A stretch of DNA of 64,000 bases from Ktedonobacter racemifer DSM 44963 (GCF_000178855.1 NZ_ADVG01000001.1:1550001-1614000), one strand, 5' to 3'; numbered from the stretch's first letter, positions 1 to 9,508 are shown. Made by a program: numbers and translations. Notes: a model not told the origin generated them from the sequence alone.

Positions 1-2
1 GG

Positions 3-734
3 GCGGCCAATCCTGAGCACTACGACGAGAAGGGGCGCATCAAAAAACAAGGCAAGAAAAAGCTGCACTGGAAGCAGAGTAAGCGCTACCAGGCCACCCG
101 GCAACGCAAGGCGAGCAAAGAGCGCAAACTCGTAGCGCATCGCAAGAGCCTGCATGGGCACAAAGTGCATCAGGTAGTGAAGCTTGGCAGCACCATCATC
201 ATCGAAAAGATTTCCTATAAGGCATGGCAGAGGCAATTTGGCAAGAGTGTGGGACTGCGAGCACCAGGGATGTTTGTGGAACTGTTGAGGCGCACCGTTG
301 AGAGTACGGGCGGCATCCTGGTGGAAGTCCCCACACGCACCACCGCGCTGAGCCAGTGGTGTCATGGCTGTGGCAAGAAGCTCAAGAAGCCGCTTTCGCA
401 GCGTTGGCATCGGTGCGCGTGTGGCGTGGGTCCCGTGCAACGCGACCTGTATTCGGCGTTTCTGGCTGCCTACCTTGATCCAGCAGACCCCATTCCCTCG
501 TGTGCCCGATACCAGGAGTATTGGGAAGGTGCGGAAGCGCGCCTGCGGGCAGCACACGAGCGTCTCACACAACGCGCGAAAGAGGGGCAGACCTTGCCCC
601 GAAGCATGGGTTTGACTCGTGCGAGAGCGCGTCTGCCCGAAAGTTCAGGGGGACCACCACTAGAGCCAGCTTTCTTGCTGAAGCGAGAAGGACGGGAAGC
701 GTGGGCCGAACCCCTGGAACCCCCGTCGCTTTAG
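3..734 (+). CDS. tnpB: TnpB-family RNA-guided nuclease, 5'-truncated by window edge
   Basis: The reading frame is open from the first bases of the window, so the N-terminal part lies outside. What remains is the C-terminal RuvC/zinc-finger half of an IS200/IS605-type OrfB. A RuvC-II acidic segment (STIIIEKIS) is followed by a zinc finger (CHGCGKK, then HRCACG) and the last RuvC motif with its aspartate (VQRDLYSAFLAAY). A long low-complexity tail follows the last motif. TnpB proteins use a guide RNA made from the 3' end of their own element, so the 3' end near 700-770 is where such an RNA would lie; I see no way to delimit it here. No tnpA transposase accompanies it in the visible part. Family assignment is firm, activity unknown. 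Confidence 0.85.
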   Translation, partial: AANPEHYDEKGRIKKQGKKKLHWKQSKRYQATRQRKASKERKLVAHRKSLHGHKVHQVVKLGSTIIIEKISYKAWQRQFGKSVGLRAPGMFVELLRRTVESTGGILVEVPTRTTALSQWCHGCGKKLKKPLSQRWHRCACGVGPVQRDLYSAFLAAYLDPADPIPSCARYQEYWEGAEARLRAAHERLTQRAKEGQTLPRSMGLTRARARLPESSGGPPLEPAFLLKREGREAWAEPLEPPSL

Positions 735-792
735 CGCGGGGAGCTTCAGATACCCAAGCAGACGACACATAGGTTCCTCTTCGTTTGAAATA

Positions 793-1595
793 CTACAAAA
801 CGCTGAAATAATTGCACGAAACACCGCCATCGAGCACAATAGCCTGACCCGTCAGCCAACCCGCGGCATCGGATGCAAGAAACAGTGCCAGTTCTGCGAC
901 ATCTTCTGGCCGCCCAAAACGTCCCAGCGGGATATGATCAAGGCGTAACTTTCGTGCCGCCTCGTCAGCAAAAAAGTGCCGCACATGCTCAGTTTCGATC
1001 GGGCCGGGGCAGAGCGCGTTCACACGAATGCCATCTCTGCCAAATTGCACGGCCAGGGAATGCGTTAAAGCCACAATGGCTCCCTTGCTGGCACCATAGG
1101 CATCTTGCGGCTTGATGCAGCCCACGACCGCCAAGAACGAACTCATATTGACGACCGCACCACCGCCCGTCCGTTTGATATATGGTATAGCATATTTGCA
1201 GCACAAAGCGGTCCCTGTCACATTGATTGCGTAAATACGTGCCATCAGTTCAACATCCAGGGTCAGGACTGATTCGTCCTGATGGGGCATAACGCCAGCA
1301 TTATTGAAGATGGTATCCAGATGTCCCCAATCAGGATATCCACGTGTCCGAAGGTCTCAAGCACGCTGTCCACCATTGCTCGTACCTGCTGCTCATCCGC
1401 CACATCAGTACGCACAAACAGCGCTTTCCGCCCGATCTGGCGTATCGCGTCCAGCACAGGCTGTGCCTCCTCGGCAGTCGCCACGTCGGCAATCGCGACA
1501 TCGGCCCCCTCAAGGGCGAAGGCTTCCGCGATCCCGCGTCCGATGCCATGGGCAGCGCCAGTTACAATCGCGACCTTGCTAGCTAATTTGTTCAT
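793..1595 (-). pseudogene. SDR-family oxidoreductase, frameshifted mosaic
   Basis: This is a short-chain dehydrogenase/reductase. It has an N-terminal Rossmann glycine motif (VTGAAHGIGRGIAEAF), the active-site YxxxK in AYGASKGAIVALTHSLA, and the PG segment (NALCPGPIETEHVRHF). The strong RBS AAGGAGG precedes the start at 1595. The gene is in two frames. The first frame reads FGHVDILIG and then runs out of frame. The second frame reads GHLDTIFNNAGVMPHQ, a second, diverged version of the same segment carrying the conserved NNAG. Around 1302-1349 the same protein segment is therefore encoded twice in different sequence and frame. That suggests an illegitimate joint between two SDR genes rather than a simple indel. 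It is the last gene of a minus-strand catabolic group. As it stands it would not make an intact enzyme. Confidence 0.85.
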
Positions 1596-1660
1596 TACAC
1601 GCCCTCCTTCTCATCCGACTCTTGTCCCTACGCTTCGCCAGCACCCCACCGGCTCAGCAG

Positions 1661-2353
1661 TCAGGATCGCTTCGTCTTCTTGTCGACTCCCTGCCAGATC
1701 GCCAGAATATCATCAGACGTGGCCACATCAAAGCGGTGACGCATCAAAAAGAGCGAGGCTTCATGCTGCCGCGGATCATCGCTCGCCACGCAATCTTCTG
1801 GCAGTACAACATAGTAATCGTTGAAGAGTGCGTCGCGCGCGGTAGACTCAACGCATCCCTCCGTGGTACAACCAGTCATAACCACTGTCTCGACCGCATT
1901 GCTGCGCAGAAGCAAATCCAGATTTGTCCCCCAGAAACCACTTGAGCGGTATTTTTGTACAATGAGATCGCCCGCTTCTGGAGCCAGTTCTGGAATGATT
2001 TCCTGTCCAGGGGTACCTTCTACCGTGTATAAGAGCGGCTCGCTCGTAGGATGAGATGGCAAATGCAAGCGCATATTAAAACGCAGTTGGGCCGGTGACT
2101 CACTGCGACGACCCGGGAGCACCGTCATCTTAATATAGATAATCAGGACACCAGCGGCACGCGCGTCGGCTAACAGCCGCTCCAGGCGTGGAATCATCGG
2201 CACATACATCGTGAGATCTATCCCCAATCGGTCAAACGCCCCTTCAGGTTTACAAAAATCGTTCTGCATATCCACAACAACGACCGCTGTATGCTGAGGA
2301 TCAACCAGTTCTGCAAGCGTGGAATAAATAACTTTGTTTTCAACTGTTAGCAT
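1661..2353 (-). CDS. isochorismatase-family cysteine hydrolase
   Basis: A 230-residue cytosolic amidohydrolase of the isochorismatase/N-carbamoylsarcosine-amidase fold. The catalytic triad is visible: Asp in VVVDMQNDF near residue 29, Lys in LIVQKYRSSGFWGT near 138, and the nucleophile Cys in TGCTTEGCVESTARDA near 166. Enzymes of this group hydrolyse amides or ureides such as biuret, N-carbamoyl compounds or nicotinamide; the sequence does not fix the substrate. It lies between the SDR and an amino-acid permease remnant, downstream of RraA and aminotransferase genes on the same strand. The context fits uptake and breakdown of an amino or ureido compound. Length is normal for the family and the ATG at 2353 has a GGTGGAAA-type RBS. 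Confidence 0.85.
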   Translation of the reverse strand: MLTVENKVIYSTLAELVDPQHTAVVVVDMQNDFCKPEGAFDRLGIDLTMYVPMIPRLERLLADARAAGVLIIYIKMTVLPGRRSESPAQLRFNMRLHLPSHPTSEPLLYTVEGTPGQEIIPELAPEAGDLIVQKYRSSGFWGTNLDLLLRSNAVETVVMTGCTTEGCVESTARDALFNDYYVVLPEDCVASDDPRQHEASLFLMRHRFDVATSDDILAIWQGVDKKTKRS

Positions 2354-2453
2354 GCGTTTCCACCATCATATCGCGTCTGCGGATCACCTACGCCCTCGTG
2401 TCATCCGCAGACACCATACCTTCTTTCTTTGTCACTGCCCCGCGTCTACGAAC

Positions 2454-3101
2454 CTACCCGGCAACCTGCTCCTCATCCAGCAGCGCGGGCTCTTCGGCTG
2501 AAGCGTCTTCAGCCAGGAAAGAACCCAGCGCGGTCAGCTTCTCAGGAGACTTGACGTGGAAATAAAAGTAGGTTGCGATCCCTATCACCAGCCAGGCAAG
2601 CACGATAATCGGGACCCAATTATATGGATATGCCTGGCCAGGCTGAACAGTTGCCCACAGAGGATACACCAGCACGGCTACACCCAGGAGCGGCAAAATG
2701 ATATGCGCAAATACGTTGCGCTCTGGCAACCCGAAGAAATAGCGAATCAGCGCGATATTGCTCAGGATGTAGACAACCACAATCGCCACTGTCCCGATGG
2801 CCCCGGTGAAACCATAGGCGCCAGTTGCCCCCGGACCTAACCACAACCCTGTGCCAAGGCCAACCACCAGCGTAAAGATCGTCTGCACGATAATCGCGGT
2901 ATATGGAGAGAACCAGCGGCGGTGCACGCGCCCAAGCAGAGCGGGCAGCACGCGATCACGCCCCATGGAGAAAATGACACGCGTGGTCGTATTGTGGATG
3001 GCCATGAGGCAGGAGAAAATGCCCGTGTATGATAGTCTCCCCTGTTCCTGGCCGCTCGCCATCCATCGATCGAAGACAATCGATTGAAGTGAGACAACCA
3101 A
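2454..3101 (-). pseudogene. APC-family amino-acid permease, C-terminal remnant
   Basis: About 215 residues of a polytopic transporter, starting inside the fold. The segment SCLMAIHNTTTRVIFSMGRD matches the conserved middle of APC permeases (normally around residue 300), and is followed by four or five hydrophobic segments (e.g. AYGFTGAIGTVAIVVVYI, IIVLAWLVIGIATYFYF) and an acidic cytosolic tail. A full permease has 450-500 residues, so the N-terminal half with the first seven or so helices is missing. No continuing frame is visible upstream (3102-3770). It is most likely a deletion remnant of a transporter that served the neighbouring catabolic genes. Confidence 0.75.
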
Positions 3102-3770
3102 TCATATGCACGACCTGACATCGACTCGGCTGTATGCCTGCCTCTCTTGTCTCAAACACGAGCCAGGCATGCAACTGAGTTTTCTATAACGAAACCAATA
3201 TGCCAATTTATGGCACGTCAGGTTGTTATAAACATACCTATGTTAAGGGCACTCCCGAAACGTATCATATGTTCACATATTGCGCTACTTATCCATCAAC
3301 AAAGCACTATGGAAGTGGTTCCTATGACACCCTAGCGGGCGTGAGTGGAACTTTGCGGCAATCATCTCTATGCTCTCGACGGCGGGTATTGTACAGGGTT
3401 CCTCTTTTCCTCCTTGGTGAGAGAAATAGCGCTCTAGCTGTTCGCCAAAGCGAATTCGCCCCCTGACAAAATGTACAACAGTATAGGCAAGAGAGCAGAC
3501 GACGCTCTCATAGGAGAAGGAAGTAGGATCAGCGTGGCGAAAAGCACTGCGGACCTGAGCTAGTTGCACAGGCTGCTCCTCATCCTTGAAGTCACTTTCC
3601 GTAGAGATATATCCTATCGGCCTATGTGATATATCAGATGCATGCAAAAAAATATATCATAAGCTCGCCTTGTTGTCAATGCCAGGCTTGCGTTGCGCAG
3701 GGCTTCTCAAACGTCGCGCGGGACATCTCTGTGGGCCAGTTCGAGGGAAAGAAAACAAGTGCGGATCAGT
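3102..3770. other. gap between permease remnant and rraA-like gene; no confident gene
   Basis: This 0.67 kb interval replaces the missing half of the permease. A minus-strand frame of 120 codons (3285-3647) has plausible codon use but matches no family I recognise and has no clear RBS. It may be a gene crumb or chance. Around 3600-3660 there is an AT-rich segment with two GATATATC words separated by 15 bases, which could be an operator, but I cannot tie it to a gene. Confidence 0.4.
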
Positions 3771-4343
3771 TCATTTTTTCTCTAGCAGTTGCGCCAACCG
3801 CGCATTGTCTTGCTGAAGCCTGGCTTCGGCCTTGATCAGCAATTCACTGATGCGCTCTTGCGGCCAGATCACCACACCGTCATCATCAGCAATGACCAGG
3901 TCGCCGTCCTGGATGATTGTGCCCCCAAGAGAGATCGAGCCACCGATATAGGCCGGTCCAACCCAATGGGGAGCCATGGGAGTCACGCCCCGGCACCATA
4001 CACCAAACCCTGACTCGCGGATTTCCCGCGAGTCCCGAACCAGGCCATCCGTCACAAGCCCGGCGATTCCCGCATTCTGCATTTCGAGCGCCATCAAGCT
4101 GCCAATAGTTGCGGCTCGCGATGTACTCCCTCCCGCGACAACCAGCACAGAACCCGGCGCAGGCGGTACTTCCAGCACTTTACGCACCGCCAGGTTGTCG
4201 TCCTGACTTATCAACACCACGCGGGCCGGACCAACAACGCATAAGGCGGATTGCAGGGGAAGAATAGTGTTTGGAAGAACACCCTGTCCTTCAGTCGCGT
4301 CGGACGCGAGCGTAGCTGTGAGCCACGTGGGAAACTCATCCAT
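3771..4343 (-). CDS. RraA-like / 4-hydroxy-4-methyl-2-oxoglutarate aldolase family protein
   Basis: The core motif GSLMALEMQNAGIAGLVTDG followed by LVRDSREI is diagnostic of the RraA/HMG-aldolase fold, which forms trimers and binds a divalent metal with 2-oxo acids. I place the start at 4343 (MDEFPTWL, preceded by GGAGAG five bases upstream) rather than at an upstream start that adds 26 unrelated residues and reads through a hairpin. The family includes pyruvate-releasing aldolases, oxaloacetate decarboxylases and the RNase E inhibitor RraA. A metabolic role is likelier here, because it sits between an aminotransferase and a hydrolase on the same strand. The exact substrate is unknown. Confidence 0.8.
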   Translation of the reverse strand: MDEFPTWLTATLASDATEGQGVLPNTILPLQSALCVVGPARVVLISQDDNLAVRKVLEVPPAPGSVLVVAGGSTSRAATIGSLMALEMQNAGIAGLVTDGLVRDSREIRESGFGVWCRGVTPMAPHWVGPAYIGGSISLGGTIIQDGDLVIADDDGVVIWPQERISELLIKAEARLQQDNARLAQLLEKK

Positions 4344-4366
4344 AGTTCTCTCCATTATCCTGTATA

Positions 4367-4407
4367 GAGAGTGGCTCCTGGTTGTGTATAAATCAGGAGC
4401 CACTCTC
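4367..4407 (-). promoter_or_regulatory. 14-bp inverted repeat in the leader of the rraA-like gene
   Basis: Positions 4367-4380 (GAGAGTGGCTCCTG) pair perfectly with 4394-4407 across a 13-base loop. The hairpin lies just after the aminotransferase stop (4435) and just before the rraA-like start (4343). It could act as an intra-operon terminator or attenuator, or as an mRNA processing site. There is no clean T-run on the minus strand, so a classical intrinsic terminator is doubtful. Confidence 0.6.
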
Positions 4408-4434
4408 GCTGAGCATTTCATCGCTATTTCTGGA

Positions 4435-5838
4435 CTACGCCAGACTGTTGAAATATCCGATCACTTCTCTCCAGCGCAGTTGCGCCTTCGCCAACTCCGG
4501 CAGATCAGGCCCGACCAGCTGGCCCGCCTCTCCCGGAACGGGCAGAGCATCAGCCTGAGCGAGCAGTTGCCAGAGTTCCGCTGCCTGTTCCTTCGGCGCT
4601 GAGCCAGTGGATACGATGCTGAGATGGCTGGTGGACAATCGCAGGCGAAGCGCGTCCGGTTCCTCGCCGAAGGCCACACCGGGCAGAGTCGCGATAGCCC
4701 ATTCATCGAGCAGGTACTGCGCCAGTTGCTGGCCGGTTGTGACCCCCAGATTAACCAGCGTGCCGCGCCAGGGGGCAAAGTCGGGATAGAGATAGAACCC
4801 GGCAGCCGGTTTGGGACACGCGACGCCCAGTTCAATCAGCGTCTGATACAGCGCGTGGGTGACATAGCCATGAATACGCGCCGAGCGCCGCACGTAGGTC
4901 TCCAGGTCCGTGTTGGGGGTGAAGGCCACGATGGCTGCTTTTTCGATCGGTGTGGCCGCGGCGGACCAGATCTCGCTAGCCAGCGCGCGCAGAGCCTTGC
5001 CAAGTTGCGCGCCGCGCTCGCCGGCGGGCAGTATAGCGTAGCCGAGCCGCCAGCCTCCGGCGGAGAACGCTTTTGAAAGTCCCCCGGTGATAATGCTGCC
5101 CTCCGGATAGAAACGCGCAGGCGAAACATGAGGCCGCCAGCCATGGGCCAGCTCGGCATAGATCTCGTCGCTGATGATGGTAATACCATGCGCGCGCGCC
5201 CAGGCTCCCAGTACGGCAACATCCTCTTCTGCCAGCATCCCACCCGTCGGGTTGCTGGGCGAATTCACGATCAGCACACGCGGCTTCGCTCCTGACGCGT
5301 GGGCGGCGGTCACAGCATCGCTCAGCACCTCCGGGGTGAGACGGTGGTGGTCCGCAGGATCGGTCGCGACCGGGACCACCTGCCACCCGGCGAGCCTGAT
5401 CTGCGGACCATAGCTCACCCACGACGGTCGCGGTACGAGTACATCCCCTTCCAGCACCTGAAGCAGCGCGTAGAGCAAGGGTTTGCTCCCCGGTCCCACA
5501 ACCACCTGTTCCTCGCTGCAGCTTATGCCACGCGTGCGTTCCATATAGCCCGCGATAGCCTGGCGCAATTTCAACACCCCTGCCACCGGCGCATAGCCTG
5601 TACTCTCAATCGCCTCCGCCAACGCCTGGCGCAGCGCTGGGTGCAGAGGAAATATCGCTTCGCCAAAGCCTAGATGCAGCGTCTCCTTGCCCTCCGCTCG
5701 CCGCCTGGACACCGCCTCATTTATCGCCAGCGTCGGCGACGAAACCATATCGCGTCTGGCCTCCGCCAACTCCAGTGGCGCGCTGAACTCGAAGCACTGG
5801 CTGGTAGCGGTCGCTTGCAGGGGAGTGTGTTGGTCCAT
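4435..5838 (-). CDS. class I/II PLP-dependent aminotransferase
   Basis: A 467-residue fold-type I aminotransferase. The PLP lysine lies in ITGGLSKAFSAGGWRLGY, and the Asn/Asp pair that holds the cofactor is in VNSPSNPTGG and IISDEIYAELAHGW. The first 50 residues are less conserved, and the C-terminal domain (SRFxxSTSHLS-like, here LRLRLSTSHLSIV) carries the substrate-carboxylate arginine. It would transfer an amino group from an amino acid to 2-oxoglutarate or pyruvate in the cytosol. It is the first gene of the minus-strand group running to about 0.8 kb and is separated from the rraA-like gene by a strong hairpin. Substrate is not predictable from sequence. Confidence 0.88.
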   Translation of the reverse strand: MDQHTPLQATATSQCFEFSAPLELAEARRDMVSSPTLAINEAVSRRRAEGKETLHLGFGEAIFPLHPALRQALAEAIESTGYAPVAGVLKLRQAIAGYMERTRGISCSEEQVVVGPGSKPLLYALLQVLEGDVLVPRPSWVSYGPQIRLAGWQVVPVATDPADHHRLTPEVLSDAVTAAHASGAKPRVLIVNSPSNPTGGMLAEEDVAVLGAWARAHGITIISDEIYAELAHGWRPHVSPARFYPEGSIITGGLSKAFSAGGWRLGYAILPAGERGAQLGKALRALASEIWSAAATPIEKAAIVAFTPNTDLETYVRRSARIHGYVTHALYQTLIELGVACPKPAAGFYLYPDFAPWRGTLVNLGVTTGQQLAQYLLDEWAIATLPGVAFGEEPDALRLRLSTSHLSIVSTGSAPKEQAAELWQLLAQADALPVPGEAGQLVGPDLPELAKAQLRWREVIGYFNSLA

Positions 5839-6104
5839 GTTATTTGTAACCTTCCTGCGAGAAAATATACCGATTCAGGAAGAGTGTAACACAAGGATCA
5901 GATAGTGTTCAAGCCTGAAGCATCGCCCCCAGGGCTGTTATTTTTGCAGCACAGCCGTATGGTCCACGTGCAATCCCCGCTCCCCTATTGCCGGCCTGTA
6001 CGCCTGGTAAACAACAACTGAGATATCGTTGTTTCGCGCGAGAATATGCTTGCCTTGCTTCGGCCAGCACTCTCTTTGCAATAGCGAGGATTTATGCTTT
6101 TAGA

Positions 6105-6203
6105 GGATCATTGCTCTGGTTGCGAGAGGCGCAGCATGCTGAGCATTCCTGGCCATACCCTGACTTGCCTGGACGATCGCCTGCCCAGGCTTACGTGATC
6201 TGA
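6105..6203 (+). pseudogene. crumb of a DUF4268-like gene
   Basis: This roughly 100-base stretch is nearly identical to 58872-58970 inside the DUF4268-like gene. It encodes SLLWLREAQHAEHSWP, then shifts frame through a one-base deletion and stops. Nothing else of the gene is present on either side, so it is an isolated fragment left by an old duplication or deletion. Confidence 0.8.
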
Positions 6204-6220
6204 TAGTAGAAGACAAGTAT

Positions 6221-6257
6221 AAGGCAGAAGCTCTCCAAGGTGGTAGGCTTCTGCCTT
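6221..6257 (-). terminator. hairpin downstream of the rhodanese gene
   Basis: AAGGCAGAAGC at 6221-6231 pairs perfectly with 6247-6257, giving an 11-bp stem with a 15-base loop. It lies about 40 bases past the rhodanese stop, where a terminator is expected. The trailing T-tract on the minus strand is weak. Confidence 0.6.
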
Positions 6258-6299
6258 CGTCTCTCATTATATTCACCAGCATATATGTTGGTAGAACGG

Positions 6300-6725
6300 T
6301 CATTTCATCTCTGCCGTCCCCTCCTCGATGGGGAACCCTTGCTTGCTCCACTCATTGAAGCCGCCTGCCATACTTACCACATTGGTGTAGCCCATCGACT
6401 GGAGTGTCTGAGCCGCCAGCATCGAGCGCCCACCAGAGGCACACGCTACAATGATGTGAGCATCCCGCTTCGTCGTGAGTTCTGGTTTGGCGTAAGGCGT
6501 TGTCGGGTCGGCATACCATTCTAGCATGCCGCGTGGGGCTAGTACTGCCCCTGGAATATGTCCTTTCTCCCACTCAACGGGTTCCCTGACATCAAGCAGC
6601 AGACCAATTTGTCCCTGATCCAACTTCTCTCTCGCCTGTGCGGCGGTGAGTTCTGGGATGGTTTTGCGGGCTTCGGCAACAATCTGAATTGCACTCTTCC
6701 CCTGTTCGCTGTTCGGTGTTGACAT
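6300..6725 (-). CDS. rhodanese-domain sulfurtransferase
   Basis: A single rhodanese domain of 141 residues. It has LLLDVREPVEWEKGHIPGAV at the N-terminal side and the persulfide-forming catalytic cysteine in the loop VACASGGRSMLAA, a CxSGxR active-site loop. The C-terminal MAGGFNEWSKQGFPIE is the usual domain end. Such enzymes carry sulfane sulfur to thiols or cyanide, or act as phosphatase-like regulators. An RBS (AAAGGA) precedes the ATG. It is followed upstream on the same strand by a stub of an OsmC-type protein, another thiol/redox family, so the two may once have been co-transcribed. Confidence 0.92.
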   Translation of the reverse strand: MSTPNSEQGKSAIQIVAEARKTIPELTAAQAREKLDQGQIGLLLDVREPVEWEKGHIPGAVLAPRGMLEWYADPTTPYAKPELTTKRDAHIIVACASGGRSMLAAQTLQSMGYTNVVSMAGGFNEWSKQGFPIEEGTAEMK

Positions 6726-6803
6726 GGTTCTTTTCCTTTCTTCTCGGTATGATAATTAGCGAGCGTTCATTGAAGAATAAGGAGAAAGCTCGAGATGTTT
6801 TTT

Positions 6804-6947
6804 TCAGAGTAACTCCCTTCCATTGAAACCCAATCCCATCCCTCCTGCCTGCGTCTCCCGGTCAATAGTAAGTGTGCAATGCCCAGCCCATCCTACGGCA
6901 ATACAGGCATCCTGAACGGTTCGGATATGGACAGTGATTTGTGCCAT
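6804..6947 (-). pseudogene. OsmC/Ohr-like protein, N-terminal stub
   Basis: Starts at 6947 (MAQITVHIRTVQ) behind a good GGAGGATG RBS and runs 47 codons to a stop in GLGFNGRELL. The pattern 'basic beta strands, then AGGxxxGxNGxELL' is the N-terminus of OsmC-type peroxide-reductase proteins, normally about 140 residues. The domain with both catalytic cysteines is absent. I find no continuation downstream, so it is a truncated gene rather than a frameshift. Confidence 0.65.
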
Positions 6948-7201
6948 GATACATCCTCCTCTCTTGCGCCAATGTTGCTCCTTGGTGGAGGGACAATTCC
7001 TCATTGGTTTTGCAGGGTCCTTGATCTTGCTTTCGCATTGCTTTCGTCTTCCTAAGCATAAGGAAAATGAGGAGAAATGTCACCATTAGAAAGAATGGAA
7101 AAAAGCAGTAGACAAGCCCAGCAAGAAAGAGTAGAATGCTTGTGTTCGTGATAATACGTGATAATTATGTATAAGTCTCATTATCATCTGGGAACAGGCT
7201 T

Positions 7202-9508
7202 ATGAAAGGAAAGGCGACGTCGCCTGATCTCCTGAACGAACGCGAACAAGAGATTTTGAAGCGACTATCAACCGGATTATCAGATCAGCAGATTGCCGAC
7301 GAGCTCTTTCTGAGTCCAAATACCATTAAGTGGTACAATCGCCAGATTTACAGCAAACTGGGGGTCAAAAGCCGTACTCAAGCTATCGCGTGCGTGAAAG
7401 ACCTCGGTTTGCTCGAGAGCAGGGTCTCGACGTCGCCACATCCGGTATCCAGGTCCAATCTTCCCCCACAGACCCTCCTCTTTATCGGGCGCAGCCGTGA
7501 AATTGCTGAAGTAAAGCAACTGCTGGACACATCCCGTCTGCTGACGCTCACTGGCACCGGAGGAACTGGCAAAACGCAGCTGGCGTTGCGGGTGGCGGCA
7601 GAGGAAGCTTCAGCATACGCTGATGGTGTCTGCTTCGTCGACCTTACCCCCCTCTCAGATTACACCCTGGTGGCAAAAGCCATCGCCTCAGTGCTTGGTG
7701 TGGTTGAACGTCCTATGGAACCCCTACCAGATACCCTGAAACGGGCGCTCGCCCAACGAGAACTGTTGCTGCTGATTGACAACTTTGAGCATGTGATTAA
7801 GGCAGCTCCACTGGTATCCAAGTTACTGACAGCTTCTTCACGCCTGAAAGTCCTCGTCACCAGCCGGGAGCCATTGCGCATCGCCGGGGAGCAGGAATAC
7901 CTCATCCCGCCGCTCTCACTGCCTCTCGCTGAGGCACCTTCCGTTGAGAGCCTCACCAAATCTGAAGCAGGTCTGCTCTTCCTTCGACGTGCACAGATGA
8001 CACTGCCTCGCTTTACGCTGAATGAAGTTACAGCCCCGGCGATTGGGCGAATCTGTATCCGTCTTGATGGGTTACCGCTCGCTATCGAACTGGCTGCGGC
8101 GCGTTGTAAACTGTTCACGCCGCAGGCGTTGCTGGAGCGGTTGGAAGGAACGAGGGAGGGCTCGCCTTTGCGTCTGCTCGCAGGCGGTTCACGTGACGCC
8201 CCGCCGCGACAGCGAACCCTGCGCGACTCCATTGAATGGAGCTATAACCTGCTTGATGAGGATGAGAAACATCTGTTGGCGCGACTGGCAGTTTTTCGTG
8301 GGGGCTGCTCGCTGGAAGCCATCGAGCGCATTTGTGGTGAAGGTCTATCCATTGATGTGTTAGACGGGCTGACATCCCTGGTGGATAAACATCTCGTGCA
8401 GCAGAAAGAGATGCCAGGCGGTGAATCGCATTTTGTCATGCTGGAAATGATCCAGGAGTACGCACGTGAGCGACTGAAAACAAGCGGTGAAGAGGAAACA
8501 ACGCGGAGACGGCACGCCGAGTATTTTGTTGAGCTGGCAGAACGTGCCGAGCCAGAGTTGCGGCTGGCAGGGTACGATTATTGGTCTGGGCGGCTCGAAT
8601 TGGACATGGAGAATATCCGCGCGGTGCTCTCCTGGTCCTTGAGCAGTGGAGATGTGGCGTTGGGCATACGATTAGCGGGTGCTCTCTGCCTGTTCTGGTA
8701 CGGTGATGGGTATCATGTTGAAGGGCGCCGATGGACCCAACAACTCTTAGAGCGGCTTGATGAAGTATCTTTGGTGTATCATCCCAAGTTCCTGCTCAGC
8801 GCCGGACATCTAGCATTTCTCTACGATCTCGATGCCGGAAAGCCCCTGTTTAGGAGAGCGCTTGAGATTTCCCGTGATTTAGGGGATCGGCTCCAGATGG
8901 CCTGGGCACTTGCTTTGCTGGGCTACACGATGTTGCGAGAGCGATCTGCAGCCATGCCTCTCGTTGAGGAAAGTCTAGCATTGTTCCGCGAACTTTCTCA
9001 TCAACCAGGGATGGCGCAGGCGCTGAACATCATGGGGGAAATAGCGCGTTTCAGTGGGGATGATGACCTTGCCAGGCACGCTTATGAGGAATGCCTTGCC
9101 GTATCCCAGCAAACGGGAGAAACACGCCGGATCGTCTTTATGTACAATAACCTCACCTACATCGCCCTACATGAAGGTGAGGCTGGGCACGCCAGAGACC
9201 TGGGACGCCAGGGGCTACAGTTATCACGCGCAATCAACAATAGGCTCCAAATAGCAACGGATCTGGCGCTCCTCGCAGGAGCCGTTAGTACGTTGGGCCA
9301 GCCGCAGCAAGCCGCACGTTTGCTTGGCGCTTCAGAAAGAGCCCTGGAGAGATTGGGGGCCTTCCACCAACCGAATGACAAACGGGAGATAGATGGCATA
9401 ATCGCCACTGTGCGCGCCCAACTCGATGAGGAGACCTTCCAGGCTACCTGGGCCCAGGGACGCGAGCTGACACTAGAACAAGCCGTGGCCCAGGCGCTTG
9501 ATGAGTGA
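7202..9508 (+). CDS. LuxR-type HTH / NB-ARC-like ATPase / TPR regulator
   Basis: A 768-residue transcriptional regulator. Residues 10-70 are a LuxR/GerE HTH (LNEREQEILKRLSTGLSDQQ and on through SPNTIKWYNRQIYSKLGVK). Residues 95-400 are a STAND/NB-ARC-type ATPase with P-loop TGTGGTGKTQLALR, Walker B LLLLIDNFEHV, sensor LVTSREPLRIAGE and GLPLAIELAAAR. The rest is a helical TPR-like repeat region that probably senses a ligand or partner. The HTH is N-terminal, in contrast to classical MalT-like proteins, an arrangement common in large Chloroflexota regulators. It is monocistronic, with no obvious partner gene, and is followed by an intergenic repeat element. Its target is unknown. Confidence 0.9.
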   Translation: MKGKATSPDLLNEREQEILKRLSTGLSDQQIADELFLSPNTIKWYNRQIYSKLGVKSRTQAIACVKDLGLLESRVSTSPHPVSRSNLPPQTLLFIGRSREIAEVKQLLDTSRLLTLTGTGGTGKTQLALRVAAEEASAYADGVCFVDLTPLSDYTLVAKAIASVLGVVERPMEPLPDTLKRALAQRELLLLIDNFEHVIKAAPLVSKLLTASSRLKVLVTSREPLRIAGEQEYLIPPLSLPLAEAPSVESLTKSEAGLLFLRRAQMTLPRFTLNEVTAPAIGRICIRLDGLPLAIELAAARCKLFTPQALLERLEGTREGSPLRLLAGGSRDAPPRQRTLRDSIEWSYNLLDEDEKHLLARLAVFRGGCSLEAIERICGEGLSIDVLDGLTSLVDKHLVQQKEMPGGESHFVMLEMIQEYARERLKTSGEEETTRRRHAEYFVELAERAEPELRLAGYDYWSGRLELDMENIRAVLSWSLSSGDVALGIRLAGALCLFWYGDGYHVEGRRWTQQLLERLDEVSLVYHPKFLLSAGHLAFLYDLDAGKPLFRRALEISRDLGDRLQMAWALALLGYTMLRERSAAMPLVEESLALFRELSHQPGMAQALNIMGEIARFSGDDDLARHAYEECLAVSQQTGETRRIVFMYNNLTYIALHEGEAGHARDLGRQGLQLSRAINNRLQIATDLALLAGAVSTLGQPQQAARLLGASERALERLGAFHQPNDKREIDGIIATVRAQLDEETFQATWAQGRELTLEQAVAQALDE

